A stretch of DNA of 64,000 nucleotides from CADCTM01 sp049671305 (GTDB lineage: Bacteria; Cyanobacteriota; Cyanobacteriia; Cyanobacteriales; Coleofasciculaceae). Made by a program: the position numbers and the translations under genes. Location: positions 85,064 to 149,063 of the forward strand of contig JBATUR010000013.1 of NCBI GenBank assembly GCA_049671305.1, written 5' to 3'. The notes beneath the pieces were generated by a model that saw nothing but the letters and a program-made list of their open reading frames with translations, was not told where the DNA came from and made no database searches. Shown here piece by piece: positions 42,487 through 51,303 of the stretch; within the stretch, counting starts at the first letter, position 1, and each line of letters starts with the position of its first letter.

Positions 42487-43176
42487 CTAAAAACGAATTT
42501 CATCAAGTTTATCACGAACTACCTGGATATCTTGCCACATCAGCCACTTAGGACTACCTTGCTCTTTGGAGGGATTTCTTAACAAGTAAGCTGGGTGAAG
42601 AATTGGCATACATAACCGTCCTTCCCACTCCATCCAACTACCTCTAATTTTAGTAATTCCCGTCTTATTACCCGTTAAACCTTTTACCGCCGTCGCCCCT
42701 GTCAGCAAAATAATTTCGGGGTCTACCAAGCGAATTTGCTCTAATAAATAAGGCTTACAAGCTGCAATTTCATCAGTGGTAGGAACGCGATTACTTGGTG
42801 GTCGGCACTTGACAATATTGGCAATATAGACATCCTTTTCTGTGTCCAGTTCAACTGCCGCTAGAATTTTTTCTAACAGTTGCCCTGCCTTACCGACAAA
42901 TGGTAAACCTGTCTCGTCCTCATTTTGACCCGGACCCTCCCCAATAATCATAATTGGAGCTTGGGGATTACCTCGTCCAACCACAGCATGAGTACGAGTT
43001 GTACCCAAATCGCAACGGAAGCAATTGTTGCAGTGTTCTTTAATCGGTTCTATGGAATCATAAGTACCTGCAGGAATCGTAATTTTAGCATCAGTAGGAA
43101 TCAATTCCAGGTCAACATTAGCTGTTGATGCACTCACTGATTGGTCAAAAAGGCTCAGTTGTTCTTCAGTATTCAT
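42487..43176 (-). CDS. Uracil-DNA glycosylase, family 4 (iron-sulfur type)
   Basis: 229 residues. It removes uracil that arises by cytosine deamination. Motif GEGPGQNEDETGLPFVGKAGQLL and the C-terminal ILHPAYLLRNPSKEQ are diagnostic. Cysteines in NNCFRCDLGTTRT and later in IVKCRPPSNR would hold the 4Fe-4S cluster of family 4 enzymes. Family 4 enzymes are best known from thermophiles but are also found in cyanobacteria. The N-terminal 40 residues are variable. Monocistronic. Confidence 0.9.
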   Translation of the reverse strand: MNTEEQLSLFDQSVSASTANVDLELIPTDAKITIPAGTYDSIEPIKEHCNNCFRCDLGTTRTHAVVGRGNPQAPIMIIGEGPGQNEDETGLPFVGKAGQLLEKILAAVELDTEKDVYIANIVKCRPPSNRVPTTDEIAACKPYLLEQIRLVDPEIILLTGATAVKGLTGNKTGITKIRGSWMEWEGRLCMPILHPAYLLRNPSKEQGSPKWLMWQDIQVVRDKLDEIRF

Positions 43177-43416
43177 CGCTCTTTTGGGGAATTTAAGAAA
43201 CAGTCATCAGCTTGATCACTGCTATTATTTACTATTATCTAACTAATTTTGCAAGCAGTTACTTAATTAGCAGATTTATTAGCTTTTCTGAGTTTAGATA
43301 GACAATCTGAATAATTGTCAGCATCAATTGAGAAAACTCCCTCCTCCTTAAGAAGTAAAACCTGCCAATTTTTTCTAACAAAAGCCTTAGTTCAACCCAG
43401 CCACATCAAGCTTTCA

Positions 43417-44067
43417 TTAACTAACTAAACTAAGATTTGCTAAAGTATTAAGCTGCTCTACCCAGGTATTCAAACCATCTATATTAAGGCGATAACTTAG
43501 AGGGTGAGCAATCAGACGGGCTGTACTTTCAAACAAAACATCAATCTCAATTAAGCCATTTTCTTTTAAAGTTTGACCAGTTGAAACCAAATCGACAATT
43601 GCCTCTGACATCCCGGTAATTGGACCTAGTTCTACTGAACCATAAAGTGGGATAACTTCTACCGGTAAATCCAAATTGTTGAAGTACTCACGGGCACAGT
43701 GAACATACTTTGAAGCAACGCGACCATTATGAGGTAAATCCAATGAACGTTGATAAGAACTTGTCGCCCGGACTGCCACTGACATTCGACATCCACCAAA
43801 ATTTAAATCAGCTAGATGAGCAACTTGAGATGCTTTTTCTCGCAAAACATCATAGCCAACAATTCCTAACTGAGCTTGACCATATTCTACATAAACAGGG
43901 ACATCTTGCGCTCGTACTAGTAGGGCTTTAGCGGTTCCAGTCGAGTCTTGAATTTGTAATTGGCGATTAGCTTTATCTAGAAATCCGCTAAAATCTAATC
44001 CCACAGATTGCAATAGCTTAATACTATCATTGAGAAGTGCGCCTTTCGGTAATGCAACGGTCAGCAT
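43417..44067 (-). CDS. hisG: ATP phosphoribosyltransferase, short form
   Basis: 216 residues from ATG 44067 (MLTVALPKGALLNDSI); ten extra upstream residues are unlikely. This is the first enzyme of histidine synthesis. The lack of the C-terminal ACT-like regulatory domain makes it the short form, which needs the HisZ subunit; no hisZ is in the window. SMSEAIVDLVSTGQTLKENGL is the PRPP-binding region. It stands alone, as his genes do in cyanobacteria. Confidence 0.95.
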   Translation of the reverse strand: MLTVALPKGALLNDSIKLLQSVGLDFSGFLDKANRQLQIQDSTGTAKALLVRAQDVPVYVEYGQAQLGIVGYDVLREKASQVAHLADLNFGGCRMSVAVRATSSYQRSLDLPHNGRVASKYVHCAREYFNNLDLPVEVIPLYGSVELGPITGMSEAIVDLVSTGQTLKENGLIEIDVLFESTARLIAHPLSYRLNIDGLNTWVEQLNTLANLSLVS

Positions 44068-44208
44068 AGAAATCTTGATTAGAGTTGTTGTAATCACGAG
44101 GGTTTTAGGCTCAATATAAACTGTACCTCGCGTTTTTATAGTAGTTTAGAATTTACTACTGTTTTTTAGAAATAGCTCTTTTCTCCAGAGCAAAACGCCA
44201 CTTTGACT

Positions 44209-44859
44209 ATGACCGATCTAACTTTGATTATTGGTAACAAAAATTATTCTTCCTGGTCACTGCGCTCTTGGTTGGCGATGAAACAGGCAAAAATCGATTT
44301 TACTGAAAAACGGATTCTTTTAGATACCCCGACGACGTATCAAGAAATTCGGCGCTACTCTCCTGCTGGCAAAGTTCCAGTTTTGCAGCATAATCAACTT
44401 ACCGTCTGGGATTCTTTGGCAATTTGTGAATATGTGGCAGAGTGCTTTGCCCCTACTTTGTGGCCCGAAGATCGAGTAGCAAGAGCGGTGGCACGTTCGG
44501 TAAGTGCAGAAATGCATTCGGGTTTTATGAACCTGCGGCAAAGTATGCCAATGGACTGCCGCGCCCGACAATGTGTTATTGGTATAAATCCAGCCTTACA
44601 AGCTGATATTGACCGCATTATCAGCATTTGGCACAACTGTCGTCAAAAGTTTGGCGCGGGTGGTGATTTTTTGTTTGGTCGGTTTTCCATTGCTGATGCT
44701 ATGTATGCTCCTGCTGTTTCGCGGTTTATTACTTATGATGTACAGTTAGACTCAGTTGCACAAGCTTATGCTAAAGCAATCTACGAACTTCCCGCGATGC
44801 AGGAATGGGTAGAGGCGGCAAGTTGTGAGCTTGAGAGTATTCCTAACTTCTATCTTTAA
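44209..44859 (+). CDS. Glutathione S-transferase family protein
   Basis: 216 residues from ATG 44209. A thioredoxin-like N-terminal domain has the active-site region NKNYSSWSLRSWLAMK and the glutathione-binding AGKVPVLQ and VWDSLAICEYVAE motifs. A helical C-terminal domain follows. It resembles the YfcF-like group with a catalytic Ser. The stop codon lies 29 bp before the response regulator start, so the pair is likely cotranscribed. Confidence 0.87.
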   Translation: MTDLTLIIGNKNYSSWSLRSWLAMKQAKIDFTEKRILLDTPTTYQEIRRYSPAGKVPVLQHNQLTVWDSLAICEYVAECFAPTLWPEDRVARAVARSVSAEMHSGFMNLRQSMPMDCRARQCVIGINPALQADIDRIISIWHNCRQKFGAGGDFLFGRFSIADAMYAPAVSRFITYDVQLDSVAQAYAKAIYELPAMQEWVEAASCELESIPNFYL

Positions 44860-44888
44860 TGGCAAGTCGCCGGTATGATGCGGATACG

Positions 44889-45572
44889 ATGCGAATCCTT
44901 TTAGTTGATGATGAAGTTGAGCTGACTGTTCCCTTAAGTCGCGTTTTAACTCGTGAGGGTTATGGTGTTGATGTGGCTTATGATGGACTTTCTGGCAGTC
45001 GTTTGGCAACACAAAGCGTTTACGATTTGCTAATTTTAGATTGGATGTTACCACAGTTTTCTGGCTTAGAAATTTGTAAGCAATTACGACGTGCTGGACG
45101 TACAACTCCTGTACTTTTCCTAACAGCTAAAGATACCTTGGATGATCGAGTGCGGGGTTTGGATGCGGGTGCTGATGACTATTTGGTAAAGCCGTTTGAA
45201 TTGCGGGAGTTGTTGGCAAGAGTTCGGGCTTTGCTACGGCGTTCTACAACTACAGATGCTACAACAAATCAGCGCCTAAAAGTTGCCGACTTGGAGCTTG
45301 ATAGCGAAAATCAGTTGGCTTATCGTGGTGAGCGTTTAATTGAGTTGTCGGAAAAAGAAAGTCAGTTACTAGAGTATTTTATGCGTCATGCTGGTCAATT
45401 ACTAACACATGGACAAATTCATCAACAATTGTGGACAGAAGATGAACAACCGAGTAGTAATGTGTTAGCAGCTTTGATCCGTTTGTTGCGTCGTAAAATT
45501 GAGAGTAAGGGCGAATCGCCGTTAATTCATACGGTTTATGGTAAAGGGTATCGCTTTGGTGAGAGTGGGTAG
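44889..45572 (+). CDS. OmpR/PhoB-type response regulator
   Basis: 227 residues from ATG 44889 (MRILLVDDEVEL). The receiver domain has the phospho-acceptor aspartate in LLILDWMLP, and switch residues T and K in FLTAKDT and DDYLVKPFELRELLARVRALLRR. The C-terminal winged helix ends TVYGKGYRFG. No histidine kinase follows; an RppB-like partner, if any, is elsewhere. It resembles RppA of cyanobacteria, but this is not certain enough for a symbol. An in-frame start at 44859 would overlap the GST stop. Confidence 0.88.
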   Translation: MRILLVDDEVELTVPLSRVLTREGYGVDVAYDGLSGSRLATQSVYDLLILDWMLPQFSGLEICKQLRRAGRTTPVLFLTAKDTLDDRVRGLDAGADDYLVKPFELRELLARVRALLRRSTTTDATTNQRLKVADLELDSENQLAYRGERLIELSEKESQLLEYFMRHAGQLLTHGQIHQQLWTEDEQPSSNVLAALIRLLRRKIESKGESPLIHTVYGKGYRFGESG

Positions 45573-45654
45573 TAAGCATGGGAGTTGCTACTTGCCTTGA
45601 GTGGCAAAGTTATGAAATGGTAGTTAATAATGTTCCAATTATTCAAGATTACTA

Positions 45655-46644
45655 GTGATAAATTTTAAGGCTTCGCTACCGATTAAGGCGGGAATAGTTG
45701 GCACTGGTTTTGCCGCAAAGTTGCGGGCAGAAACTTTGCAATCAGATCCGCGATCGCATTTAATAGCTATTAGTGGTCATACTGCAGAAACTAGCCAAGA
45801 GTTTGCCCATAAGTATGAAGCTGTCGCCGTCGAGTCTTGGCAGCAGTTGGTTGAGCATCCTGAGCTAGATTTAGTAATAATTTCTACAATTAATCGTGAT
45901 CATGGTGCGATCGCTCATGGTGCCCTCAATGCTAACAAACACGTTATCGTAGAGTACCCGCTTTCTCTTGATCCTGCCGAAGCCGAGTCTTTAATTGCCC
46001 TAGCCGAAGCCAAAGGTAAAATACTTCATGTCGAACATATTGAAATTTTAGGCGGCTTACATCAGGCTTTGCGGCAATCACTAGCAGAAATTGGCAACGT
46101 TTTTTATGCCCGTTATGTTACCATCTTTCAGCAGCGCCCAGCCCCGAAGCGTTGGACATATAATCATCAACAATTTGGCTTTCCTTTTAGTGGTGCCGTC
46201 TCTCGAATTCATCGATTCACTGACTTATTTGGTAAGGTTGCCTCGGTCAGTTGTCAGTCGCAGTTTTGGGAGGATGGAGATTATTATACATCATGTTTGT
46301 GTACGGCACAATTGCGATTTGTTAACGGTATTATTGCCGAAGTAACTTATGGGAAAGGCGAAGTTTTTTGGCAGAACTTACGCAATTTTGAAGTACATGG
46401 AGACCAAGGCACGCTGCTTTTTGAAGGAGAGAAAGGCAGTTTGATTCGAGGGGAAGAAAAGACAGCTATTGAAGTAGGAGGAAGGCGCGGCTTGTTTGCC
46501 AAAGATACAGAAATGGTGTTGGATTATTTAGTTGAAGGAACACCTTTATATGTGTCGGCAGAGGCAAGTTGTTATGCCTTGAAAGTGGCAGATGCAGCGC
46601 GTCAGGCGGCAGAAACGGGGAAAGTTGTCAATTTAATCGGTTAG
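45655..46644 (+). CDS. bvdR: Biliverdin reductase (Gfo/Idh/MocA fold)
   Basis: 329 residues from GTG 45655. The Rossmann motif GIVGTGFAAKLRAETL opens the NAD(P) domain. The blocks LHVEHIEILGGLHQALRQSL, PAPKRWTYNHQQFGFPFSGAVSRIHRFTDLFG, YGKGEVFWQN, FEVHGDQGTL and RRGLFAKDTE...LDYL match cyanobacterial BvdR. It reduces biliverdin IX-alpha to bilirubin, draining the precursor of phycobilins. Placed 82 bp after a response regulator on the same strand; the palindromic repeat begins 37 bp after its stop. Confidence 0.88.
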   Translation: MINFKASLPIKAGIVGTGFAAKLRAETLQSDPRSHLIAISGHTAETSQEFAHKYEAVAVESWQQLVEHPELDLVIISTINRDHGAIAHGALNANKHVIVEYPLSLDPAEAESLIALAEAKGKILHVEHIEILGGLHQALRQSLAEIGNVFYARYVTIFQQRPAPKRWTYNHQQFGFPFSGAVSRIHRFTDLFGKVASVSCQSQFWEDGDYYTSCLCTAQLRFVNGIIAEVTYGKGEVFWQNLRNFEVHGDQGTLLFEGEKGSLIRGEEKTAIEVGGRRGLFAKDTEMVLDYLVEGTPLYVSAEASCYALKVADAARQAAETGKVVNLIG

Positions 46645-46680
46645 TTGTACTCCTTGCGTCACCCGCCATTCTGTTTAAAC

Positions 46681-46788
46681 CCCTGGCTAATAGCGGAAGT
46701 CCACTCAAGTGGACTTAATGATTTGCACGGCAAGGATTACAGTCCATTTTAATGGACTTTCGCTATGAGACGGGGAATTAATTCCCCG
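46681..46788. repeat. Compound palindromic repeat, left copy
   Basis: Contains AGTCCACTCAAGTGGACT and AGTCCATTTTAATGGACT, two hairpins flanked by AGCGGA and TTTCGCT, so the whole forms one larger inverted repeat. Base changes between the copies keep both stems paired. It ends in CGGGGAATTAATTCCCCG (46771-46788), an 18-nt perfect palindrome found again at 51046-51063. No open frame. Confidence 0.85.
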
Positions 46789-46824
46789 GCGGGTGTTGCT
46801 GCTGACTGAGAATGGTACAAAATT

Positions 46825-49395
46825 TTAATTCCCCAATCTTTGCACAACCCAACGGCGAAATAGTTCCACAATAATACGCCAACGTCCATCTTTCTCGGCA
46901 ATTACATCATGGCGCTTTAGGGTTTCCAAGGCGGCGTTTAACGTTTCCCACCGTAGGGGCAAACCCCCCGTGGTTGCCCCCACCTCCTGTAATTGCATCA
47001 TTAATTCTTCTAAACTTAAACCTTCTCGATGAGGTGCAAGGGCTCTTAAAATCATCTGCTGCCCTTCACTACCCCGCGCCGCTTGTCCCCAAACGCCGTA
47101 AAAATAGCCGCTTCCTGAAGAGAAGAAGTCAGGATTATTAACAACCGCTTCCACATCTTCGATGGTAAAGACTGGATTACGAGAGCGTCCTTGTTGGAAA
47201 ACATAATCATTGTAGCCGCGAACCAGCCGGAATCCTACGAGTTGCACTAAAAAAGGTTGTCCTGCTGTCAAATCATGGATTAAGTCTAAGGCTTCTGGGA
47301 TGTAATCGAGGAGAAATTCTTGATCTGGATTAGCTAAAATTTGACGAGTGAAACCAGGTTCCATAAAGCCGACGCGGATCGGAATAATACTGCCGAAGAA
47401 GGGGTGAAAATAATCTGCTGTCATCTCATCTAAGGTGTGCAAACCTGCAAAAGCAAAGGCAATTTTGGAACTCATTTGCACTTGCCCTCGCAGAAAACCC
47501 ATGAAATCTCTGGGAATTTTGCCAGTTTCGATCAAGTCTTCAATTTTCTCGAATTCATCTAAGGCAATAATTAAACCACCATTTAAATTAGCGGCAACCT
47601 GTTTGAGATAGCGTGTAAAAGTAGGGTAGGGGAGATTTAGTAAGTCATGATCATTTGGTGCAGGCAAGTTTACTGCTTCAGAAATGGCATCACAAATTGT
47701 TATCAAAACTTCCCCAACACCTTGAGGGCTATCTCCCACATTGAGTAAGTTGACATAAGCAACTTTGACACCTTCCCCCAGACACCGCGCCGCATTCAAC
47801 AGGATGGAAGTTTTACCCATGCGCCGATGTCCGTAGATGACGACAGACTGGAGATGATGATCTTTAACCCAAAGTTCCTCTAATTGTCGCATGATGTCTT
47901 CTCGCCCTACGAAGAGGTTGCCTTCTACAGGGTCACCGATAATATAAGGATTAGTTACAGGTTTGGTGATGGAAACTTCCCCGACTTCACCTGCAATTTT
48001 TAATAAGGCAGTTTGCCAAGTTTGGGCAATATCTAAGATTAATTCCCTTTCAGCTTGGGGCAGGGTTTCGGCATTATCGATGATGCTCCGGAGTTCTCCT
48101 AATGCGCGGTTGAGGGTTAGGGAACGGGTGAAATTAGAGACGCTGTGCTGAATAATTTGGGTATCTTCTATAACTCGACGCAGACTATTAAGTGCTTTCC
48201 AGGTAATTGGGCGGAGATGGGGTTCGGTTGGGAAGGCAGGAAGTTGTAGGGCGGCGATGGTGGATAGTTCTTTTGTATCGTGGAAGGCTGCCAGAGTTTG
48301 GGCGAGGATGAACATTTCCTCACCGTAAAGGAGAGGACGCACTTCGGCAAAAGCTTGCATTGCCTCGGTTGGTGCATTTAGGTAGAGAAAGCAGAAACCA
48401 GCGGCAGTGGCATGGGCAGGGGTATCTATTTTTAAGTTAATGCTTATTCTAAAACGATATAAAAGTTGCTGTTTCCAACTATTAGGGAAAAAGAAAAATA
48501 AGCTTTGTACAGCCTTGACCTGGAGCCCTTTGTTTAAAGAAGCTGAAGCAAAACGTACTATCTGCCAGTCAAAAGGCGCTTCTGCTAATCGAGAAACACG
48601 CCAAATAATTTGGTCATTGGGTGTTTTGGCAAGTACGTTATTAACGGCTTTGACAACGGTAGTAAATTGTTGAGTATATGCCAACAGTTGATTAATATTA
48701 TGTAAACTGGTTTCCCAATCTTGTTGCAGCCACTTCTGCAAGCGAGGAGCAAGGTAAGGCAGGGGTAGGAAAGTTACATGAGAAAGTAGCCAACGCTGCT
48801 GGCGAGACAGGAGGTTTAAAAGTGAAGCAATAACCCAGGTTTCAGGACGAAATATTCCCACACCTAACAGTACGCCTAACGCCACAACGAACGGCATACC
48901 CAAAGGCACGCTCACCCTCGTGTCCAACCCCGCGCCTAGAATCCCAATTATTACACCTAACATCACACCGAGCATTATGAGGAATTCGACACTGGACACT
49001 ACACCCAGCGCTATAAATACCCTCACACCCTGCACCATAATCAACGTCACACCGCCCGTCACACCCCTCACCACACGAGACCAATCAATGCGAAAGCCTA
49101 TTCCTTGAAGGATTCCACAGACAACGAGAGGTACAGCAACAGTCAATACCAACCCTTGTAGTAGCAACTGACGCTGAATTGGGTTCTGACGTAATCTTTC
49201 CCATCCCTTGCGCCAATTCATTTCCTCTACAGGAATATACCCACCCCCGAAGGTGTCTACATACCACCGCAAAGCTTGGGGAAAGTAAAACACCCAGTAC
49301 AACAGGCGTAGGTAATCTAGCGGGTTCCATAATGAGAGGGGGCGCTTGAGTTTGGGGGCTAAGTCGAGGCGGGGTACTGGGTTTTGTTGATTCAT
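46825..49395 (-). CDS. Membrane-anchored P-loop ATPase (AAA/STAND-type)
   Basis: 856 residues. The N-terminal third is hydrophobic: two or three helices from residue 76 to 180 that are rich in GV repeats (GVMLGVIIGILGAG), with further helical sequence to about 230. An AAA-type NTPase begins near 490: NPYIIGDPVEGNLFVGRED, Walker A GHRRMGKTS (522-530), Walker B LIIALDEFEKIED and a downstream sensor region. A winged-helix-like C-terminus follows. ORC/STAND-type ATPases of this form often act as signalling or defence switches. Its ATG overlaps the stop of the upstream gene (ATGA), so it is translated together with it. Confidence 0.75.
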   Translation of the reverse strand: MNQQNPVPRLDLAPKLKRPLSLWNPLDYLRLLYWVFYFPQALRWYVDTFGGGYIPVEEMNWRKGWERLRQNPIQRQLLLQGLVLTVAVPLVVCGILQGIGFRIDWSRVVRGVTGGVTLIMVQGVRVFIALGVVSSVEFLIMLGVMLGVIIGILGAGLDTRVSVPLGMPFVVALGVLLGVGIFRPETWVIASLLNLLSRQQRWLLSHVTFLPLPYLAPRLQKWLQQDWETSLHNINQLLAYTQQFTTVVKAVNNVLAKTPNDQIIWRVSRLAEAPFDWQIVRFASASLNKGLQVKAVQSLFFFFPNSWKQQLLYRFRISINLKIDTPAHATAAGFCFLYLNAPTEAMQAFAEVRPLLYGEEMFILAQTLAAFHDTKELSTIAALQLPAFPTEPHLRPITWKALNSLRRVIEDTQIIQHSVSNFTRSLTLNRALGELRSIIDNAETLPQAERELILDIAQTWQTALLKIAGEVGEVSITKPVTNPYIIGDPVEGNLFVGREDIMRQLEELWVKDHHLQSVVIYGHRRMGKTSILLNAARCLGEGVKVAYVNLLNVGDSPQGVGEVLITICDAISEAVNLPAPNDHDLLNLPYPTFTRYLKQVAANLNGGLIIALDEFEKIEDLIETGKIPRDFMGFLRGQVQMSSKIAFAFAGLHTLDEMTADYFHPFFGSIIPIRVGFMEPGFTRQILANPDQEFLLDYIPEALDLIHDLTAGQPFLVQLVGFRLVRGYNDYVFQQGRSRNPVFTIEDVEAVVNNPDFFSSGSGYFYGVWGQAARGSEGQQMILRALAPHREGLSLEELMMQLQEVGATTGGLPLRWETLNAALETLKRHDVIAEKDGRWRIIVELFRRWVVQRLGN

Positions 49396-50441
49396 TGCCC
49401 TCTCTCTTTATACTGAGCATAAATTTGATAGCAACCTTGCATCAAGCGCCGAGGATGTCCACCACTTTCCTGCACTAACTGACATACTTCTGCCTCAGTA
49501 AATCTCACCACAGTCCTAGCAAGACGCGCTTCAATAAAATTACGAATAGTAGTTTCGTCCCAAGGTTCGAGGGTTTCTTCTAGACAAATACCTGCCAACG
49601 GCGATATCTTGCCTCCCTCCTGACTATCGTCAAAGAGAATATTTAAAGATAGATTAGCGGCTAAAATCAGCTTGAGTGGAGCATTACTAGTTTCTGCCAA
49701 ACCACGTAAGCGATCGCGTACTCCTCTCGTAAACCCTGCCGATGTCAACTGCCCCACATTATCCAGCGCCAGCAACACTTTTTTACTTCGTTGCTCCAAA
49801 TTGCGCTTGAGTTGATAACCTATACTTTCAGGAATATCAGCCTCACTGCACAAAGCATAGTAGAAGTCATCCTCATTACTAATATCATTTAAGTCTAAAA
49901 AGATCGGCTGGCGCGGTATGGTAAGTTGATTCTCTGCCAATTGGCAAACCGCATGAAGTAAAGAAGATTTGCCGATGCCTTCCTCACCAATTAGCGCCAC
50001 ACTACTACCACTATTAAGTATTTCAAATATCTTGCTGATTGTTTGCGCTCTGTCAAAGAACTGTTGAGGGTTGTCTACTCCTCCATTTTGAGGGACGAAG
50101 GGGTTATGATTTTCGTCTTCAGGCGGTTCAGGTAATTTATTTGGTTCCTCAAGTTTTTCTTGGGCTGGCTTAGAGGAGTATTGTTGGTAATAGTATTTTA
50201 TGGGATTAACAAAATTTCGCTTGCTAACGATTATCTCTAAATCTTCTTTGATTTTCTTGAATAACCTTCCACCAAGCTCTCTAGCATATCCTGCATCTGT
50301 AGGAATCTTTGCTGCAATGTCTGGGTAAGTTTCATTTTCCCAACATCCTAAAAATAGCTTTGCTTCCGATTCATTTAATACAGGCTTCTTTTTTTCATGC
50401 AAAAGCTGATTGATGAAGTTCAGGGCTTCTTGTGAATTCAT
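49392..50441 (-). CDS. P-loop ATPase with an N-terminal VMAP-like small domain
   Basis: 349 residues from ATG 50441. The first 85 residues (ESEAKLFLGCWENETYPDIAAKIPTDAGYARELGGRLFKKI) resemble the helix-turn-helix domain found at the N-terminus of many cyanobacterial STAND and vWA-MoxR-associated proteins. An acidic Pro-rich linker follows to about 120. The NTPase domain carries Walker A GEEGIGKSS (152-160) and Walker B KKVLLALDNVGQL. No effector domain is fused here. The following membrane ATPase is coupled by an ATGA overlap. A TTG 20 codons upstream is a weaker start. Confidence 0.72.
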   Translation of the reverse strand: MNSQEALNFINQLLHEKKKPVLNESEAKLFLGCWENETYPDIAAKIPTDAGYARELGGRLFKKIKEDLEIIVSKRNFVNPIKYYYQQYSSKPAQEKLEEPNKLPEPPEDENHNPFVPQNGGVDNPQQFFDRAQTISKIFEILNSGSSVALIGEEGIGKSSLLHAVCQLAENQLTIPRQPIFLDLNDISNEDDFYYALCSEADIPESIGYQLKRNLEQRSKKVLLALDNVGQLTSAGFTRGVRDRLRGLAETSNAPLKLILAANLSLNILFDDSQEGGKISPLAGICLEETLEPWDETTIRNFIEARLARTVVRFTEAEVCQLVQESGGHPRRLMQGCYQIYAQYKERGQ

Positions 50442-50513
50442 TGAGGCTGATGTATTTTCTATTATCAGATTTTTTGAGCTGCGGTTAACAGCATTTTTCA
50501 AACCAAGAAAATT

Positions 50514-50540
50514 GTAGGGGCGTACGGCTGTGCGCCCTAC
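50514..50540. repeat. GTAGGG...CCCTAC palindromic repeat
   Basis: GTAGGGGCG and CGCCCTAC pair with one bulged G around an 8-nt loop. It lies 73 bp upstream of the ATPase start (50441) and resembles dispersed GC-rich hairpin repeats of Nostocales genomes. Confidence 0.65.
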
Positions 50541-50679
50541 GTGTGCAACGCTATATATTGCTTGTAGACATACATTATCCTACAAACATACATTAACCTA
50601 CTTTTTCTGCAAAAAAGGGTTTCTAATCATCTTACATTTACGAGCCACAAGCCTATAGGTCAAAAGATATCGTTGATTT

Positions 50680-50982
50680 ATGGAAATCGATATGAGGTTT
50701 AAGACGATTATGAACAACCAATCAGAACATCAAAAACAACAGGCAAATCAGTTCTTTCATTGCCAAGAAGTTGCCAGCAAGCCAGAAAAATTAATCTGTA
50801 CAACACAAGTGAATATCCCGAAGGAAGTCATCAAGTTTGACCCCACTAATTTTACTACTACTATTCATGAGCTAACGCTGCTTGTTGTGGCTTTAACTCG
50901 ATTTGGTAAGTTAGTTTTGCCTTTGTTTCCTTGCAAGCCTAAAAAAAATATTCCGCCTAAAGTGAAGCAAAAAAAAGGATAA
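50680..50982 (+). CDS. Short hypothetical ORF
   Basis: At most 100 residues. ATGs at 50680, 50692 and 50710 are possible; none has a convincing ribosome-binding site. It has a hydrophobic stretch (HELTLLVVALTRFGKLVLPLF) and a basic tail. No family recognised. The codon bias is ordinary, so it could be a real small gene or a chance frame beside the repeat region. Confidence 0.35.
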   Translation: MEIDMRFKTIMNNQSEHQKQQANQFFHCQEVASKPEKLICTTQVNIPKEVIKFDPTNFTTTIHELTLLVVALTRFGKLVLPLFPCKPKKNIPPKVKQKKG

Positions 50983-51044
50983 AAAATCTTAGTTGATGTA
51001 TAAAATCTTACTAAATTAAGCTTGTCGCTTTACCTACTCAGCCG

Positions 51045-51093
51045 CCGGGGAATTAATTCCCCGGCTAATAGCTTAAGTCCTCTAAAGAGGACT
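51045..51093. repeat. Compound palindromic repeat, right copy
   Basis: CCGGGGAATTAATTCCCCGG (51045-51064), a 20-nt perfect palindrome, is followed by CTAATAGC and then AGTCCTCTAAAGAGGACT (51076-51093), a perfect 7-bp-stem hairpin. The same palindrome core and the CTAATAGC linker occur in the left copy at 46681-46788. The two copies have different stem sequences, each still self-complementary. Confidence 0.85.
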
Positions 51094-51224
51094 GAGGATT
51101 TGTGTTGATTTTTTAATGAAATATCTGGGTTAGTGTAAATTATTTTTAAATTTGTAGCGAAAAATACTTGCTTTTGTGTGGACAAGGTGCTACATTGATA
51201 TTGTTGCAACGGCAACGAGTAAGA

Positions 51225-51261
51225 AGCCAACCCCGCAACGCTAGAAAGTCAAGGGTTGGCT
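51225..51261 (+). promoter_or_regulatory. Hairpin in the leader of the small gene at 51304
   Basis: AGCCAACCC (51225-51233) pairs with GGGTTGGCT (51253-51261) around a 19-nt loop. A GTTGC/GCAAC hairpin lies just upstream (51203-51216). The distance to the start is about 43 nt. Confidence 0.4.
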
Positions 51262-51303
51262 CTTGCTCCAACAAACATTACGAAAGAAGGAGTCAGACTT
51301 ATT

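Larger units (their letters stand above)
50983..51303. other. Gene-free stretch with two palindromic repeats and a leader hairpin
   Basis: The stretch carries the right copy of the palindromic repeat and the hairpin upstream of the small gene at 51304. Nothing else was found; no open frame on either strand looks coding. Confidence 0.6.

Noticed and set aside
48842..49084. Opposite-frame open frame with many Gly/Arg/Cys residues in the membrane domain of the large ATPase
   Set aside because: Same DNA as the GV-rich helices in another frame; composition is an artefact of the repeated codons.
46825..50501. Toxin-antitoxin or phage origin for the ATPase pair
   Set aside because: No integrase, toxin fold or phage structural gene is nearby; only repeats bracket the pair.
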